DNA from: Lachnospiraceae bacterium
GTDB taxonomy: Bacteria; Bacillota; Clostridia; Lachnospirales; Lachnospiraceae
Length of the DNA stretch: 64,000 bases
Direction of reading: 5' to 3'
Assembly: GCA_015057615.1 (NCBI GenBank)
Contig: SVEA01000011.1
Location: 1 to 64,000 of the forward strand
Shown here: positions 1 through 10,145 of the stretch, piece by piece
Layout: each line of letters starts with the position of its first letter
Numbering within the stretch: position 1 is the first letter of the stretch
Made by a program: the position numbers and the translations under genes
Notes under the pieces: model-generated
Database searches by the model: none
What the model was told of the DNA's origin: nothing
Seen by the model: only the letters and a program-made list of their open reading frames with translations

Positions 1-108
1 TGGGCTGGCAGCCTGCCACTGCTATCTAAATCCATAAAAACTATGAAAAAGCTTCATAGGGGGGGATTGTTGCGTCTTTTTGCTAACAAAGAGACGTTTT
101 CATAATAA

Positions 109-378
109 AAGCCTTCGTAGCAAATATTCTTCGCCACTTTACACTAGATCAAGGTATACCTTTAAGTAATCGGAAACAATATTTTAATACGCAACTGTTT
201 GAAGTCGTTGGTACTTAGAACACGTATTTTACGTTCTTATGTACCATTACGTACTTCAATCCAAGTACTGCGTTTTATGCAGTGCTTTGGGAATTAACGT
301 GTTGCGAATGAAATTTGTTTCCTATTACTTGTCAATGCATAAATTGTGTAAATTGACAAAACTGATTTACAAATCAAT
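109..378 (+). repeat. Family A palindromic element, copy A1 (full length, diverged ends)
   Basis: Shares the core gaagtcgttggtacttag...cttatgtaccattacgtacttcaatccaagtactgcgttttatgcagtgctttgg with copies near 12012, 20929 and 53409. Confidence 0.85.
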
Positions 379-1209
379 CTCACCGTCAAATACCTTCACC
401 GCCGGACCTGTCATGAAAACCCGGTCCAATTTTTCATCATAGCGTATCGTCAAATCACCGCCGAGAAGCGATACCGTTACCTCATGGTCGGTAAAGCCGT
501 TGAGGATGCATGCGATCACACAGGCACATGCGCCCGTTCCGCAGGCTAAAGTTTCTCCGGCACCGCGTTCCCATACACGCATCTTAATATGGCTGCGGTC
601 TATCACATGGACAAATTCAGTATTCACTCTCTCCGGGAACATTTCATGATGTTCAAAAAGAGGACCAATCGTTTCTATCGGAAGGTTCTTCGTATCGTCA
701 ACAAAGACCACCGCATGGGGATTTCCCATTGACACACAGGTGACCTCATAAATCGTATCACCTACAGTAACCGGCTCCCTAACAACGATCTCTTTATCGG
801 AAATGACCGGAATCAGGAACGGCTTTAAAACCGGTTTTCCCATATCCACCGTTACCAAAGTAACTTCGCCGTCCACCACCGTTAATTCCAGATCTCTTAC
901 TCCGCTTAATGTTTCAATCTGAAGGTGCTTTTTATTCGTCAGTTTATTATCATAGACATACTTTGCAACGCATCGGATCCCATTTCCACACATTTGCGCC
1001 CGGGATCCATCATAATTATACATATCCATCATAAAATCAGCGATCTTTGAGGTTCGGATCAAGATAAGTCCATCGGACCCGATACCAAAATGCCGGTCAC
1101 TTACCCTGCGGGCAGTCTCCGGTATGCTATCAATGACATCCTTCGTACAATCAACATAGACATAGTCATTTCCACAACCCTGCATCTTTGTAAATCTCAC
1201 TAGCATCAC
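367..1209 (-). CDS. dapF: Diaminopimelate epimerase
   Basis: MVRFTKMQGCGNDYVYVD, MCGNGIRC and ACGTGACA motifs of DapF. Confidence 0.95.
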   Translation of the reverse strand: MMLVRFTKMQGCGNDYVYVDCTKDVIDSIPETARRVSDRHFGIGSDGLILIRTSKIADFMMDMYNYDGSRAQMCGNGIRCVAKYVYDNKLTNKKHLQIETLSGVRDLELTVVDGEVTLVTVDMGKPVLKPFLIPVISDKEIVVREPVTVGDTIYEVTCVSMGNPHAVVFVDDTKNLPIETIGPLFEHHEMFPERVNTEFVHVIDRSHIKMRVWERGAGETLACGTGACACVIACILNGFTDHEVTVSLLGGDLTIRYDEKLDRVFMTGPAVKVFDGEIDL

Positions 1210-1432
1210 CTTCCTGTTCTTAAATCTTAAGAAAATCGGATCATTTACTCTCTTATTGACTGCTATTATAGCAAAATACGATCCCCTGGTAAAGACTTCA
1301 TTTATAATACTGGTAAAATAGGAACGCTATTCAACACAATATTACCAAAAAAGATAATTTTTTACAAAATTGTTGTAAGTTGTGGAAAATTATTATATAC
1401 TAAGGGAAGTAATTTTATTGGGGGTATGCATT

Positions 1433-2125
1433 TTGCAGATAAGTGAGATTCAAATAGGCGCAAAGATAGAGATCGAAGTAAAGTACAACGGAAGGAATGT
1501 AAGCTTTCGCAGCCAGGTTGTATTAATTCAGGATTCGTCTATTATTGTAAATGCCATAACTGTAGATGATCAAACCCTGGGTTTTACCGAGAATTGTCAA
1601 ATAAATTTTCTATATATTGTAGATGGTAAGGTTTTTGCCTGGGAAAATGTAACCGTTAAATTGATAAAATACGAAGGTAAACTTTACCACCTGATTGTGC
1701 TGAGCGGGGAAGGCATGCCCTATAACCGCAGAAATTCTTACCGTATGTATATCGGCGAGGATATGCCACTTTATATCAATACCGCCAGCGGGTCAAGCGC
1801 AATCAATGTATTAGTAAAAGATATCAGTGAAAATGGTGTCGCTTTTATTACAAAGGATGACCTTAGCATTAATCGTACCTTTCGGCTAAAGCTGAAGGAT
1901 AACAATCGGTTCATTACGCTATCCGGAATTATTATTCGTAAGGAATATCTGGAGCATCTGCAATCCTATCTGTATGGATGCCGGTTTAATGAAAACAATT
2001 CCATACTTAGCAGATACATCGCACAAAGGCAGATTGATCTGCTGCGGAAGAAATCCAGCAGTTCCATGCTCAGCCAGAATCGGACGAGACACATTTTAAG
2101 ACAGAAACCAAATCGACATAGATAA
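1433..2125 (+). CDS. PilZ-domain / YcgR-like flagellar brake type protein (TTG start at 1433 likely)
   Basis: RRNSYRMYIGEDMPLYI...VKDISENGVAF pattern of PilZ domains; ORF track start is 1382. Confidence 0.7.
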   Translation: MQISEIQIGAKIEIEVKYNGRNVSFRSQVVLIQDSSIIVNAITVDDQTLGFTENCQINFLYIVDGKVFAWENVTVKLIKYEGKLYHLIVLSGEGMPYNRRNSYRMYIGEDMPLYINTASGSSAINVLVKDISENGVAFITKDDLSINRTFRLKLKDNNRFITLSGIIIRKEYLEHLQSYLYGCRFNENNSILSRYIAQRQIDLLRKKSSSSMLSQNRTRHILRQKPNRHR

Positions 2126-2127
2126 GT

Positions 2128-2263
2128 AGCAAAGAGTTTGCCTTGGCAAACTCTCGCGCTGAGCACGGTTGGCAAAGCCAATATATACCTAACGTGCGAG
2201 TGCGCATCCTATACGGAGCGCTTTTTATGTTATAGATAAGTTCGGAGAACTTTCCTATAACAT
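2128..2263 (+). repeat. Family D structured intergenic repeat, copy D1
   Basis: gagtttgccttggcaaactc hairpin, gcgagtgcgcatcc...ggagcgcttttt, terminal hairpin tgttatag...cctataaca; matches 33632, 37524 and 57996. Confidence 0.8.
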
Positions 2264-2267
2264 AATA

Positions 2268-2310
2268 AAAATTACCCGGATAGGAACAGAAATTCGTAAC
2301 CGGGTAATTT
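2268..2310. terminator. Bidirectional intrinsic terminator
   Basis: aaattacccgg...ccgggtaattt between convergent genes. Confidence 0.75.
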
Positions 2311-2347
2311 GATCTATTTCTTCTGCCTCTTTACTATTCTATCACTA

Positions 2348-3661
2348 TCAATTCTTGTTCGTGACAATATTTTTCTCTTTTTCCTCCTTTTCATCCAGGA
2401 AGATAAATTGATATAATTCCTTAATATTATTCTCCCACTCAAGCACCAGCGGAGAGGATACCCCGTTATATTCATCCGGATCATCAAACATTCCGTTTAC
2501 CGGGATTCGCATTGTCTCCATAGTGGTTATTTTATTTTCAACGATTGCCTCCAGCATTGCTTCGATCTGTGCTTGTGTGACATCCGTTTTGACATAGCCG
2601 AGACATTTCTTTGTAATGGACAATAATTCAAACAGATTCTTATTCTTATATTTGTTAAAAACCGCCGTCATTACCCTTCGCTGGCGGAGCGTTCTTCCGT
2701 AATCATCATTGGAGCCTCCCAGGGTTGGAACTCTGCGTACCCGGCAGTAACCAAGTGCCTGATTTCCATTTAAATTATTCCATCCGGGCACCACTTTCCG
2801 ATATGCCCGATTCGAGATATAATTACTTTTATTCAGATATTTTGCCTCTTCCTCGCCAAGCTCAATGGATATTCCGCCAAGAAGATTAATCGCCGCCTCA
2901 AAGGCTTCAAAATTAACCGACGCATAACCATCAATCTTGATCCGATAGCTCTGCTCTATGGTTGTTATTAACAGGCTTGCACCGCCCTTTGCATAGACTG
3001 CATTCAGCTTCCGCGGAGTATAGCCGGAAGGCGTCACCAAGGTATCCCGAAGTAACGAGGTCAGCTTGATCGTCCTATCCCTGGTATTGATCGACGCAAG
3101 CAGCATCGCATCCGTATTCTTTGCTCCCTTGATCTCTTCGATACCAAAGATTAAAAAATTGCTTACATAATCCTCTTGCCTTGGAACAATCGCCGGCTCG
3201 GCAGCATTTTCTTTTGCATCATTTAACTTGGTATAATCAAAATCGTTTTTACGATAGGAATCTTCTATTTCTCCCGATACGGCTAAGGAATCTCCTTTCT
3301 CTTCTTCCATACGATCTACCTGTTCTATACTGTCATGAATAAAATCCCCTGCAATCCGGTAGATAATTCTTCTGCCCGGCTTTGTTTTCACTAAAAAGAT
3401 GACCGATAAGCATAGTACAGCGACCGCAATACCGGCAATGGTGAAAGAACGTTTTAAAATTTTATTTCTCCTAAAAGCTTTTTGATCTTCCTCTTCGCTT
3501 CCGGATAACTCGTCGTTTACCTGCTGCTTTAACGCTTCGTTAAAGGCATCCCAGTCCAGATCAAGATCATATTCCTCCGTCGTATCTATGTGAATGGAGA
3601 TATCCTCTCTTTCTTCCTCGGTATCATGCTTGGATAAGTTCGTGTTTTCCCCCTTTTTCAT
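2348..3661 (-). CDS. LytR-CpsA-Psr (LCP) family cell-envelope protein
   Basis: Single TM, NFLIFGIEEIKGAKNTDAMLLASINTRDRTIKLTSLLRDTLV, YCRVRR...DDYGRTLRQRRV. Confidence 0.93.
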   Translation of the reverse strand: MKKGENTNLSKHDTEEEREDISIHIDTTEEYDLDLDWDAFNEALKQQVNDELSGSEEEDQKAFRRNKILKRSFTIAGIAVAVLCLSVIFLVKTKPGRRIIYRIAGDFIHDSIEQVDRMEEEKGDSLAVSGEIEDSYRKNDFDYTKLNDAKENAAEPAIVPRQEDYVSNFLIFGIEEIKGAKNTDAMLLASINTRDRTIKLTSLLRDTLVTPSGYTPRKLNAVYAKGGASLLITTIEQSYRIKIDGYASVNFEAFEAAINLLGGISIELGEEEAKYLNKSNYISNRAYRKVVPGWNNLNGNQALGYCRVRRVPTLGGSNDDYGRTLRQRRVMTAVFNKYKNKNLFELLSITKKCLGYVKTDVTQAQIEAMLEAIVENKITTMETMRIPVNGMFDDPDEYNGVSSPLVLEWENNIKELYQFIFLDEKEEKEKNIVTNKN

Positions 3662-3836
3662 GTTCGCATCCTTTCAACGTTACATAACGTATCGTTTTTT
3701 ATAAAAATTTCATTTATGCGCACGGAATTATCCATTGCCGAAACCCAATGGAATCGCAGCTGCCGGATAATTCTAGTAAATGGTAAATCCTTCAAATTAT
3801 TTTACCATCAACTTTTCTCAATGTCAAACAAAGAAA

Positions 3837-4736
3837 TTAGGCGAAAATAGTAATTGCATCCGGAACAATTTTAATCTTCGTTGATGTACCGCCGGGTTCA
3901 TATTCCCCGTCAATGGTCCAGGAGGTGTGCTCCTTCATTGTGAAGGTTGCCTCCGTTGTTTTTAAGAAGACAATCATTTCATTATCACTCTCCTTCTTGG
4001 AAAGGAAGAGGATGATTTTATGCAAATCCAAAGGGGTTTTTGGAGATTTTACAAGAATCAGCTCGAGAAGTCCATCATTTAAGTCCACCTGGTCCGCATC
4101 CAGCTTTACGATACCGCCAATCGAAGTAGAATTACTTACTGCTCCGAAGATATAATCATCCTCATATACCTCACCATTGGCCTCTACCCGCACATGATAC
4201 GGGTGAATACTGGGAATATCCTTAACTCCTTCTAAGACATAAGCCAGATGGCCTATGATATTTTTTGAAGATTGTGGTGTTGAATACGAGCTTCCGGTAA
4301 ATGCACCGAAGGAAGCAATATAGTTAAAATACCTTTTATCGTTAAAGCAGCCAATATCTATGTTCTTTTTCTGCCCTGCCATGATGGTCTCAGCCGCAAC
4401 ATCAATCCGGCTTGACAGATTAAGGCTGGTTGCAAAATCGTTGGTAGTCCCAGCCGGAATGTAACCGACCGGTATTTGAACTCCCAGCTGCATAACCCCG
4501 GATATTACCTCATTTAGTGTTCCATCGCCGCCACAGCAGGCGATGATATCATTTTCTAAAGCGTGGTCTAGCACAAGCTGCGTGGCATGACCTTTCGCTT
4601 CGGTCGATTTCATGTTAACTTGATAACCGTTTTTGCGAAATAACTCTGCCATACGGAAACGGCTCGCCTTTGTACTCATTTTACCTGCAATCGGGTTTAT
4701 AATTAATAAGATTTTCTTTTTATCCTTCATTAGCAT
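3837..4736 (-). CDS. Diacylglycerol kinase-like lipid kinase (YegS/DgkB family)
   Basis: INPIAGK, ACCGGDGTLNEVISG; start taken at MLMKDKKK after aagaggt RBS. Confidence 0.92.
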   Translation of the reverse strand: MLMKDKKKILLIINPIAGKMSTKASRFRMAELFRKNGYQVNMKSTEAKGHATQLVLDHALENDIIACCGGDGTLNEVISGVMQLGVQIPVGYIPAGTTNDFATSLNLSSRIDVAAETIMAGQKKNIDIGCFNDKRYFNYIASFGAFTGSSYSTPQSSKNIIGHLAYVLEGVKDIPSIHPYHVRVEANGEVYEDDYIFGAVSNSTSIGGIVKLDADQVDLNDGLLELILVKSPKTPLDLHKIILFLSKKESDNEMIVFLKTTEATFTMKEHTSWTIDGEYEPGGTSTKIKIVPDAITIFA

Positions 4737-5117
4737 GGGCACCTCTTTGTAAATACTTCTTTTTACTAGTTTTATTGTTATGTTAACTACTTTATACAGT
4801 GTTTTAGCAAAATTAGCAATAGTATTTTCTATATTAGTTAAATTATCCCCCAAATAAGTACTGATCCATACAAAATACAAGCTTGCATTTTTAACATATT
4901 TCCTGTAGGAGGGCAAGCTTTAAATACCTATTCACCTTTATATTTTGCTTTTTCGACGGCATTTTACCGCATATGCCCCGTGAGATATTGACATTAAAGT
5001 TGGTTTAACCTTTATAATACTCTTTGTGTGTTTTTAAACAACAGAAAGAACCGTCATCGGCTTCACTTGGTTAAGAAGCTAGGAAAGGCTTTTATTTTAT
5101 AAAAGGGGAACGATATC

Positions 5118-5627
5118 ATGAGAGCATTAGAGGTAAGCCTGAGGCAGGAGGTCACACGCAGCGACGCATTGACCATTATGACCTGGATGGAGGATAACGA
5201 GGTTACCAGATATCTAAATGAGTTATCGAACATATCACAGGAAATTTACCAGGCAGTAAACCGCGTCAATATGTATATCATGACGCATTTATTTAACCGC
5301 AATGGCAGTTTCTTCGTGGTCTGCACAGAGGATAATGAGCCGATCGGTTTCATAAAGCTTGTCCGAAAGGTAAAGGATGCGGAAATTGTCGTAGTGATTG
5401 GAGATAAGGAAAAATGGGGAATGGGATTTGGTACCGAAGCCATTATTCAGGGCTTAAACCAGGCATTCTTCGAATGGAGAATTCCCCGTGTAATCGCAAA
5501 AATAGATCCGGACAACGCAAGATCCATTAAAGCCTTTAAAAAAACCGGATTTCAATTTGAAAAAGAACTGGCACATACGAATCTTTACAGCATCACATTG
5601 GATCAATACATCCATCTGTTAAATTAG
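5118..5627 (+). CDS. GNAT family N-acetyltransferase
   Basis: GFGTEAIIQGLNQAFF...NARSIKAFKKTGF. Confidence 0.85.
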   Translation: MRALEVSLRQEVTRSDALTIMTWMEDNEVTRYLNELSNISQEIYQAVNRVNMYIMTHLFNRNGSFFVVCTEDNEPIGFIKLVRKVKDAEIVVVIGDKEKWGMGFGTEAIIQGLNQAFFEWRIPRVIAKIDPDNARSIKAFKKTGFQFEKELAHTNLYSITLDQYIHLLN

Positions 5628-5645
5628 CAGCTTTGATGGTATAAT

Positions 5646-5689
5646 AAAAGCGTAGTGAAAATATGCTCACTGCGCTTTTATTTTTTTAT
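5646..5689 (+). terminator. Intrinsic terminator
   Basis: aaaagcgtagtga...tcactgcgctttt followed by attttttt. Confidence 0.85.
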
Positions 5690-5718
5690 CGTATAGGAAA
5701 TTGCGTCCAAGGCAAACT
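5686..5718 (-). repeat. Family D deletion derivative (D5)
   Basis: Reverse complement reads agtttgccttgg joined to acgcaatttcctatacgataa, i.e. the two ends of family D. Confidence 0.55.
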
Positions 5719-5763
5719 TTTTATGCTACTTGAATATAAGCTACTGGAGAAGGTGATACTGGA

Positions 5764-6510
5764 TTGAAGAAAACATTTCACATCGGAGAATTATCGAAGC
5801 TCCTGGGAATACCAAAATCAACGCTTCGTTATTGGGAAAAGGCAGGACTGATAACATCTCCAAGAAACACGGAGAATAATTATCGTAAATATTATCCCAG
5901 TACGATCTATACCATATCCGATTTGGCGCATTACCGGTGCCTTCGTATGTCCTTGCAGGATATGAGAAAGCTGCCGCAGCTTTCCCCCTATGAGCTAGCG
6001 GATTCCTTGACCGACCTAGATCATAATTTAGACCAGCAATTGGAAGAACTCTATACCGCGAAGGAATATATTCATCGGAAAATCCAGTACATCAAGGAGT
6101 ACAAAAGGCTCTGCCAGAAAGAGTACCGGGCGGAGGATCCGGATTATAAGAAAGTCTATCTCTTTTCCATTGAGGATACCGATGCATGGTCCGAATATAT
6201 CAAGGACCAGTATCAAAGCATTCTTCTCTATCATACGAAGGATAACCGACTTGAAACCGGACTTGTGGTTCCGACCGCAGAGGATTCCCCGCAGATTTGG
6301 AATAAAGACCGGAACGCCTCTTACGTTTCCTTTGTTCTAAAGGTGGGTTATAGTAATCCGTCACAGGATGATTTTAAGCCTCATCTGGATCACCTGCAGA
6401 ATCAAGGCTATAAAGTAACGAATATTCTGGCAAGGTATTTATTTTCCGCCTGTGATGATAAATATTACGACTATTACAAAGCATTTGCAGAAGTTTATAA
6501 GGAGGAATAA
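5764..6510 (+). CDS. MerR family transcriptional regulator with C-terminal effector domain
   Basis: FHIGELSKLLGIPKSTLRYWEKAGLI. Confidence 0.9.
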   Translation: MKKTFHIGELSKLLGIPKSTLRYWEKAGLITSPRNTENNYRKYYPSTIYTISDLAHYRCLRMSLQDMRKLPQLSPYELADSLTDLDHNLDQQLEELYTAKEYIHRKIQYIKEYKRLCQKEYRAEDPDYKKVYLFSIEDTDAWSEYIKDQYQSILLYHTKDNRLETGLVVPTAEDSPQIWNKDRNASYVSFVLKVGYSNPSQDDFKPHLDHLQNQGYKVTNILARYLFSACDDKYYDYYKAFAEVYKEE

Positions 6511-6563
6511 TTTATAATATATCATTACCCGACATCTTGACAAAAACCTTTCCTTTATTATAT

Positions 6564-6640
6564 CATGAACTGAAAAACATATTCATGACCTTTGGCTGCG
6601 ATCGCACATTGCATGCAAACTTGCATATGCTCACTCGGCT
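6564..6640 (+). repeat. Family F short intergenic repeat, copy 1
   Basis: catgaac..aaaaaca..ttcatga..tt.gct.cgatcgcacattgca.gcaa.cttgc shared with 9863. Confidence 0.7.
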
Positions 6641-6707
6641 AAATCAATCCGCTTTTCTAGTGGACATAATGATGAATTGGTTTCATTGATAAATTGGAGG
6701 TTATATT

Positions 6708-8297
6708 TTGACTGATTATAGTAAGGAAATAAAAAAAAGGAGGACATTTGCGATTATCTCCCACCCGGATGCGGGTAAGACAACTTTGACGGAAAAGCTT
6801 CTCTTATACGGCGGAGCTATTAATCTTGCCGGTTCCGTAAAAGGAAGAAAGACAGCAAAACATGCCCTCTCCGACTGGATGGAGATTGAAAAGCAGCGTG
6901 GTATCTCCGTTACCTCTTCCGTTATGCAATTTAATTATGACGGTTTTTGTATTAATATATTGGACACACCGGGACATCAGGACTTCTCCGAAGATACCTA
7001 TCGTACCTTAATGGCAGCCGATTCCGCCGTCATGGTCATCGATGCCTCCAAAGGTGTGGAAGCACAGACGAAAAAATTATTTAAGGTATGCGTGATGCGT
7101 CACATCCCAATTTTTACATTTATCAACAAAATGGACCGGGAAGCAAGGGATACCTTTGAACTTCTGGATGAAATCGAGGAGGTACTTGGAATCCATACCT
7201 GCCCCATCAATTGGCCGATCGGATCCGGCAAGAACTTCAAAGGGGTATATGACCGAAGTACCCAGAAAATCATGCGTTTCTATGCGTCCCATAACGGTCA
7301 GAAGGAATTAGACGCCCTCGAAGCAGAGCTTGGCGATCCCAGCCTGGATTCCCTTATCGGTAAGGAGAACCATGCTGTATTATCCGATGAAATTGAACTT
7401 CTAGATGGCGCCAGCAGTGAATTTGATATTGATCGGGTATTAAAGGGCGATCTTACGCCCGTTTTCTTTGGATCCGCATTAACAAACTTCGGTGTGGAAA
7501 CCTTTTTAAAACACTTTCTGACAATGACAACTCCGCCCCTGCCAAGGAATTCCTCAATCGGGCCAATTGATCCGGTGACAAATGATTTTTCAGCTTTCGT
7601 ATTTAAGATTCAGGCAAATATGAATAAAGCCCACCGGGACCGTATTACCTTCATGCGAATCTGTTCCGGGAAATTTAGTGCCGGTATGGAGGTTTTCCAT
7701 ATGCAGGGCGATAAAAACATCCGCCTGTCGCAGCCGCAGCAATTGATGGCGGATGATAGAAAGATCATTGAGGAAGCCTATGCAGGAGATATTATCGGCG
7801 TCTTTGACCCCGGTATTTTCTCGATCGGAGATACCTTGTGCACGCAGGATAATAAGTTCGCCTATGAAGGGATTCCTACCTTCTCTCCGGAACATTTCGC
7901 CAAGGTCCGGCAGGTGGATACGATGAAACGGAAACAATTTTTAAAAGGGGTAAAACAGATTGCGCAAGAGGGTGCCATTCAGGTATTCCAGGAATACAAT
8001 ACCGGTTTGGAAGAAATCATTGTCGGTGTGGTTGGTACCCTTCAGTTTGACGTTCTAAAATTCCGATTGGAGAACGAATACGGCGCAGAGATTCGGATGG
8101 AACCTCTTCCTTACGAGTATATCCGGTGGATCGAGAATAAGGATATTGACATCCGCTCCCTCGGGGTTTCCTCCGATACAAAGAAGGTGAAGGATATGAA
8201 AGGGCATCCTCTTCTTCTGTTTGTTCATCAATGGAGTATTCAGACTGCCCTGGAGCGAAACGAAGGCTTGAAGCTTTCCGAGTTCGGCAGGTCATAA
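6708..8297 (+). CDS. prfC: Peptide chain release factor 3
   Basis: RRTFAIISHPDAGKTTLTEKLLL, DTPGHQDFSEDTYRTL, NKMDREARDTFELLDEIE; TTG start. Confidence 0.96.
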   Translation: MTDYSKEIKKRRTFAIISHPDAGKTTLTEKLLLYGGAINLAGSVKGRKTAKHALSDWMEIEKQRGISVTSSVMQFNYDGFCINILDTPGHQDFSEDTYRTLMAADSAVMVIDASKGVEAQTKKLFKVCVMRHIPIFTFINKMDREARDTFELLDEIEEVLGIHTCPINWPIGSGKNFKGVYDRSTQKIMRFYASHNGQKELDALEAELGDPSLDSLIGKENHAVLSDEIELLDGASSEFDIDRVLKGDLTPVFFGSALTNFGVETFLKHFLTMTTPPLPRNSSIGPIDPVTNDFSAFVFKIQANMNKAHRDRITFMRICSGKFSAGMEVFHMQGDKNIRLSQPQQLMADDRKIIEEAYAGDIIGVFDPGIFSIGDTLCTQDNKFAYEGIPTFSPEHFAKVRQVDTMKRKQFLKGVKQIAQEGAIQVFQEYNTGLEEIIVGVVGTLQFDVLKFRLENEYGAEIRMEPLPYEYIRWIENKDIDIRSLGVSSDTKKVKDMKGHPLLLFVHQWSIQTALERNEGLKLSEFGRS

Positions 8298-8340
8298 TCG
8301 AGGGAGCATGCTCCTACCGGTACTCCCTTCTGCAAACAAA

Positions 8341-8398
8341 TTAAGATATGAGTGACAAAGCCGATTTGTTAAGAAGGCTTTGGTCACTCATATCTTAT
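8341..8398. repeat. Family A mini-derivative A7 (long perfect hairpin, also a plausible terminator)
   Basis: taagatatgagtgacaaagcc gatttgttaagaa ggctttggtcactcatatctta. Confidence 0.75.
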
Positions 8399-8554
8399 TA
8401 AATAGTATGTACACAATATAGCAGAAAAATGATATAAGAAAGAATCGTTCCGCCGCAGGTTCCATCCTTTCTTATATCATTTTTCTTGTTTTGCAGCTTT
8501 CTAACGCTTACTCTGCTGCCCATCCGTTCTTTCACTATTTTAAAGTACGTTGTC

Positions 8555-9370
8555 CTACCGATTGATAAATGACACCACTTCTTTGTTAAACTTCTCTTTT
8601 TCCTCATAGAACAACGCATGCCCGCTGTTCTCAAACGGAACCAGCCTGGAATTACGAATTCCCTTATGCAGCGCCTCTCCAAGCGTAAAGTAGCAGACTG
8701 CATCATGGATTCCGTGAAGAATTAGAGTCGGCGCATATATTTTACCCATATCATTGAATAGCTCTTCCTCATCCAGCCATGTATTGGCTACCGCAGCTGT
8801 TGCCCATCCTGCCGCTTGCAGCCCCAACTGAAAGAACCATTCCTTTAAAGGCTCGCCCACTGGCTGATAGAAGAACATCTCCCCGAACCCCTGCAGCATC
8901 TTTGGACGATCCGTTAACGTTCCGTCAATAATGTCCAATATGGCTTTCCGGTCCTGACCATAGGGGAAATAAGGACGTTTAATCAGGCTTGGTGCAGCTG
9001 CGGCGCAGAGAACCAGTCTTGCAACTCCGTAACCGTTATACCTTGCCATGTATCGAATGGCGATCGCACCGCCGGTGGAATGACCAAGGAGCGTAACCTC
9101 CTTTAACTCCAGCACTTCCATGATACACCGGACATCATCCGCAGATCGGTTATAATCGTATCCGTGCAGGGGCTTATCCGATTTACCAAACCCTCTTTGG
9201 TCAATACCGATACACCGGTATCCCATCGCGGCAAGCTGATTAAATTGGTATTCAAACAGCCTATGGCTTCCCGGCCAGCCATGCAAGAATACGATTGTCT
9301 TACATCCTTCCGGATTTAAATCCTCGACATACAGATTGACATTGTGTTCAACATTAATAAAATAACCCAA
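8555..9370 (-). CDS. Alpha/beta hydrolase
   Basis: VFLHGWPGSHR, GIDQRGFGKSD, LLGHSTGGAIAIRY, NSGHALFYE. Confidence 0.93.
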   Translation of the reverse strand: MGYFINVEHNVNLYVEDLNPEGCKTIVFLHGWPGSHRLFEYQFNQLAAMGYRCIGIDQRGFGKSDKPLHGYDYNRSADDVRCIMEVLELKEVTLLGHSTGGAIAIRYMARYNGYGVARLVLCAAAAPSLIKRPYFPYGQDRKAILDIIDGTLTDRPKMLQGFGEMFFYQPVGEPLKEWFFQLGLQAAGWATAAVANTWLDEEELFNDMGKIYAPTLILHGIHDAVCYFTLGEALHKGIRNSRLVPFENSGHALFYEEKEKFNKEVVSFINR

Positions 9371-9432
9371 GAGTATACCTCCGGTAAATGTGGTTAATTC
9401 ATTTTATTCTGTGGGAGGATTTCAGTGATTGG

Positions 9433-9795
9433 CTATTTCAAATTCGGATTTTCTTTTCCGCAATTCGGACAAAACGAACTTTCCTGCGGGTAAGTCGCTC
9501 CACAATTCCGGCATTTTCGATTGCCTTTCGCTATCGCGATTTCCTCTTCGTATCTGGCAATCTCTGCATCACATTTCTCGATTGCTTCGATAACATCAGC
9601 GATTTCTTCCTCCGGGTCATCTTTTAATAATTCATAACACTTCTTACCTAATTTATAGTACAGCTTTGACCGGCTTAATTCCGTTTCCTTTAACTGTACA
9701 TTTAATTTCCCCATTTCGGCAACATCCTTAGCGAAATTAGCAACTTCTTTCCCTGTCGTAGTAATTGTATCACCTAATTTATCAAAGATATCCAT
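9433..9795 (-). CDS. Zinc-ribbon protein with N-terminal helical region
   Basis: CRNCGATYPQESSFCPNCGKEN. Confidence 0.8.
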   Translation of the reverse strand: MDIFDKLGDTITTTGKEVANFAKDVAEMGKLNVQLKETELSRSKLYYKLGKKCYELLKDDPEEEIADVIEAIEKCDAEIARYEEEIAIAKGNRKCRNCGATYPQESSFCPNCGKENPNLK

Positions 9796-9862
9796 ACTAA
9801 TAAAACCTTCCTTTCATAAAATACATACATCATTAATTATTAACGTTATTTTCCTATTCTAC

Positions 9863-9938
9863 CATGAACCCAAAAACAGTTCATGATTTTTCGCTCCGAT
9901 CGCACATTGCAAGCAAGCTTGCCTATGTTCACTACGCT
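9863..9938 (+). repeat. Family F short intergenic repeat, copy 2
   Basis: catgaacccaaaaacagttcatg...gatcgcacattgcaagcaagcttgc, matches 6564 copy. Confidence 0.7.
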
Positions 9939-9992
9939 GTTATTATATCACATCGTTTCCTATTATAAAGCAACAGAAATAGGAAAACTTAA

Positions 9993-10044
9993 GAAAAAAA
10001 GAGGCTACTGCATTTTCATTCTCCTTTGTTCAATGCAGCAACCT
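9993..10044 (-). terminator. Intrinsic terminator downstream of GH13 gene
   Basis: On minus strand gaggttgctgcatt...aatgcagtagcctcttttttt. Confidence 0.8.
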
Positions 10045-10145
10045 CTCTCGGTTTCATATCATAAAATGTCGTCTTTATTTTGATTTATTTTCTAACGCCC
10101 ATACTTTTGAGCATTAAATTTAGAAGAATAGCGCTTCTTGCATTC

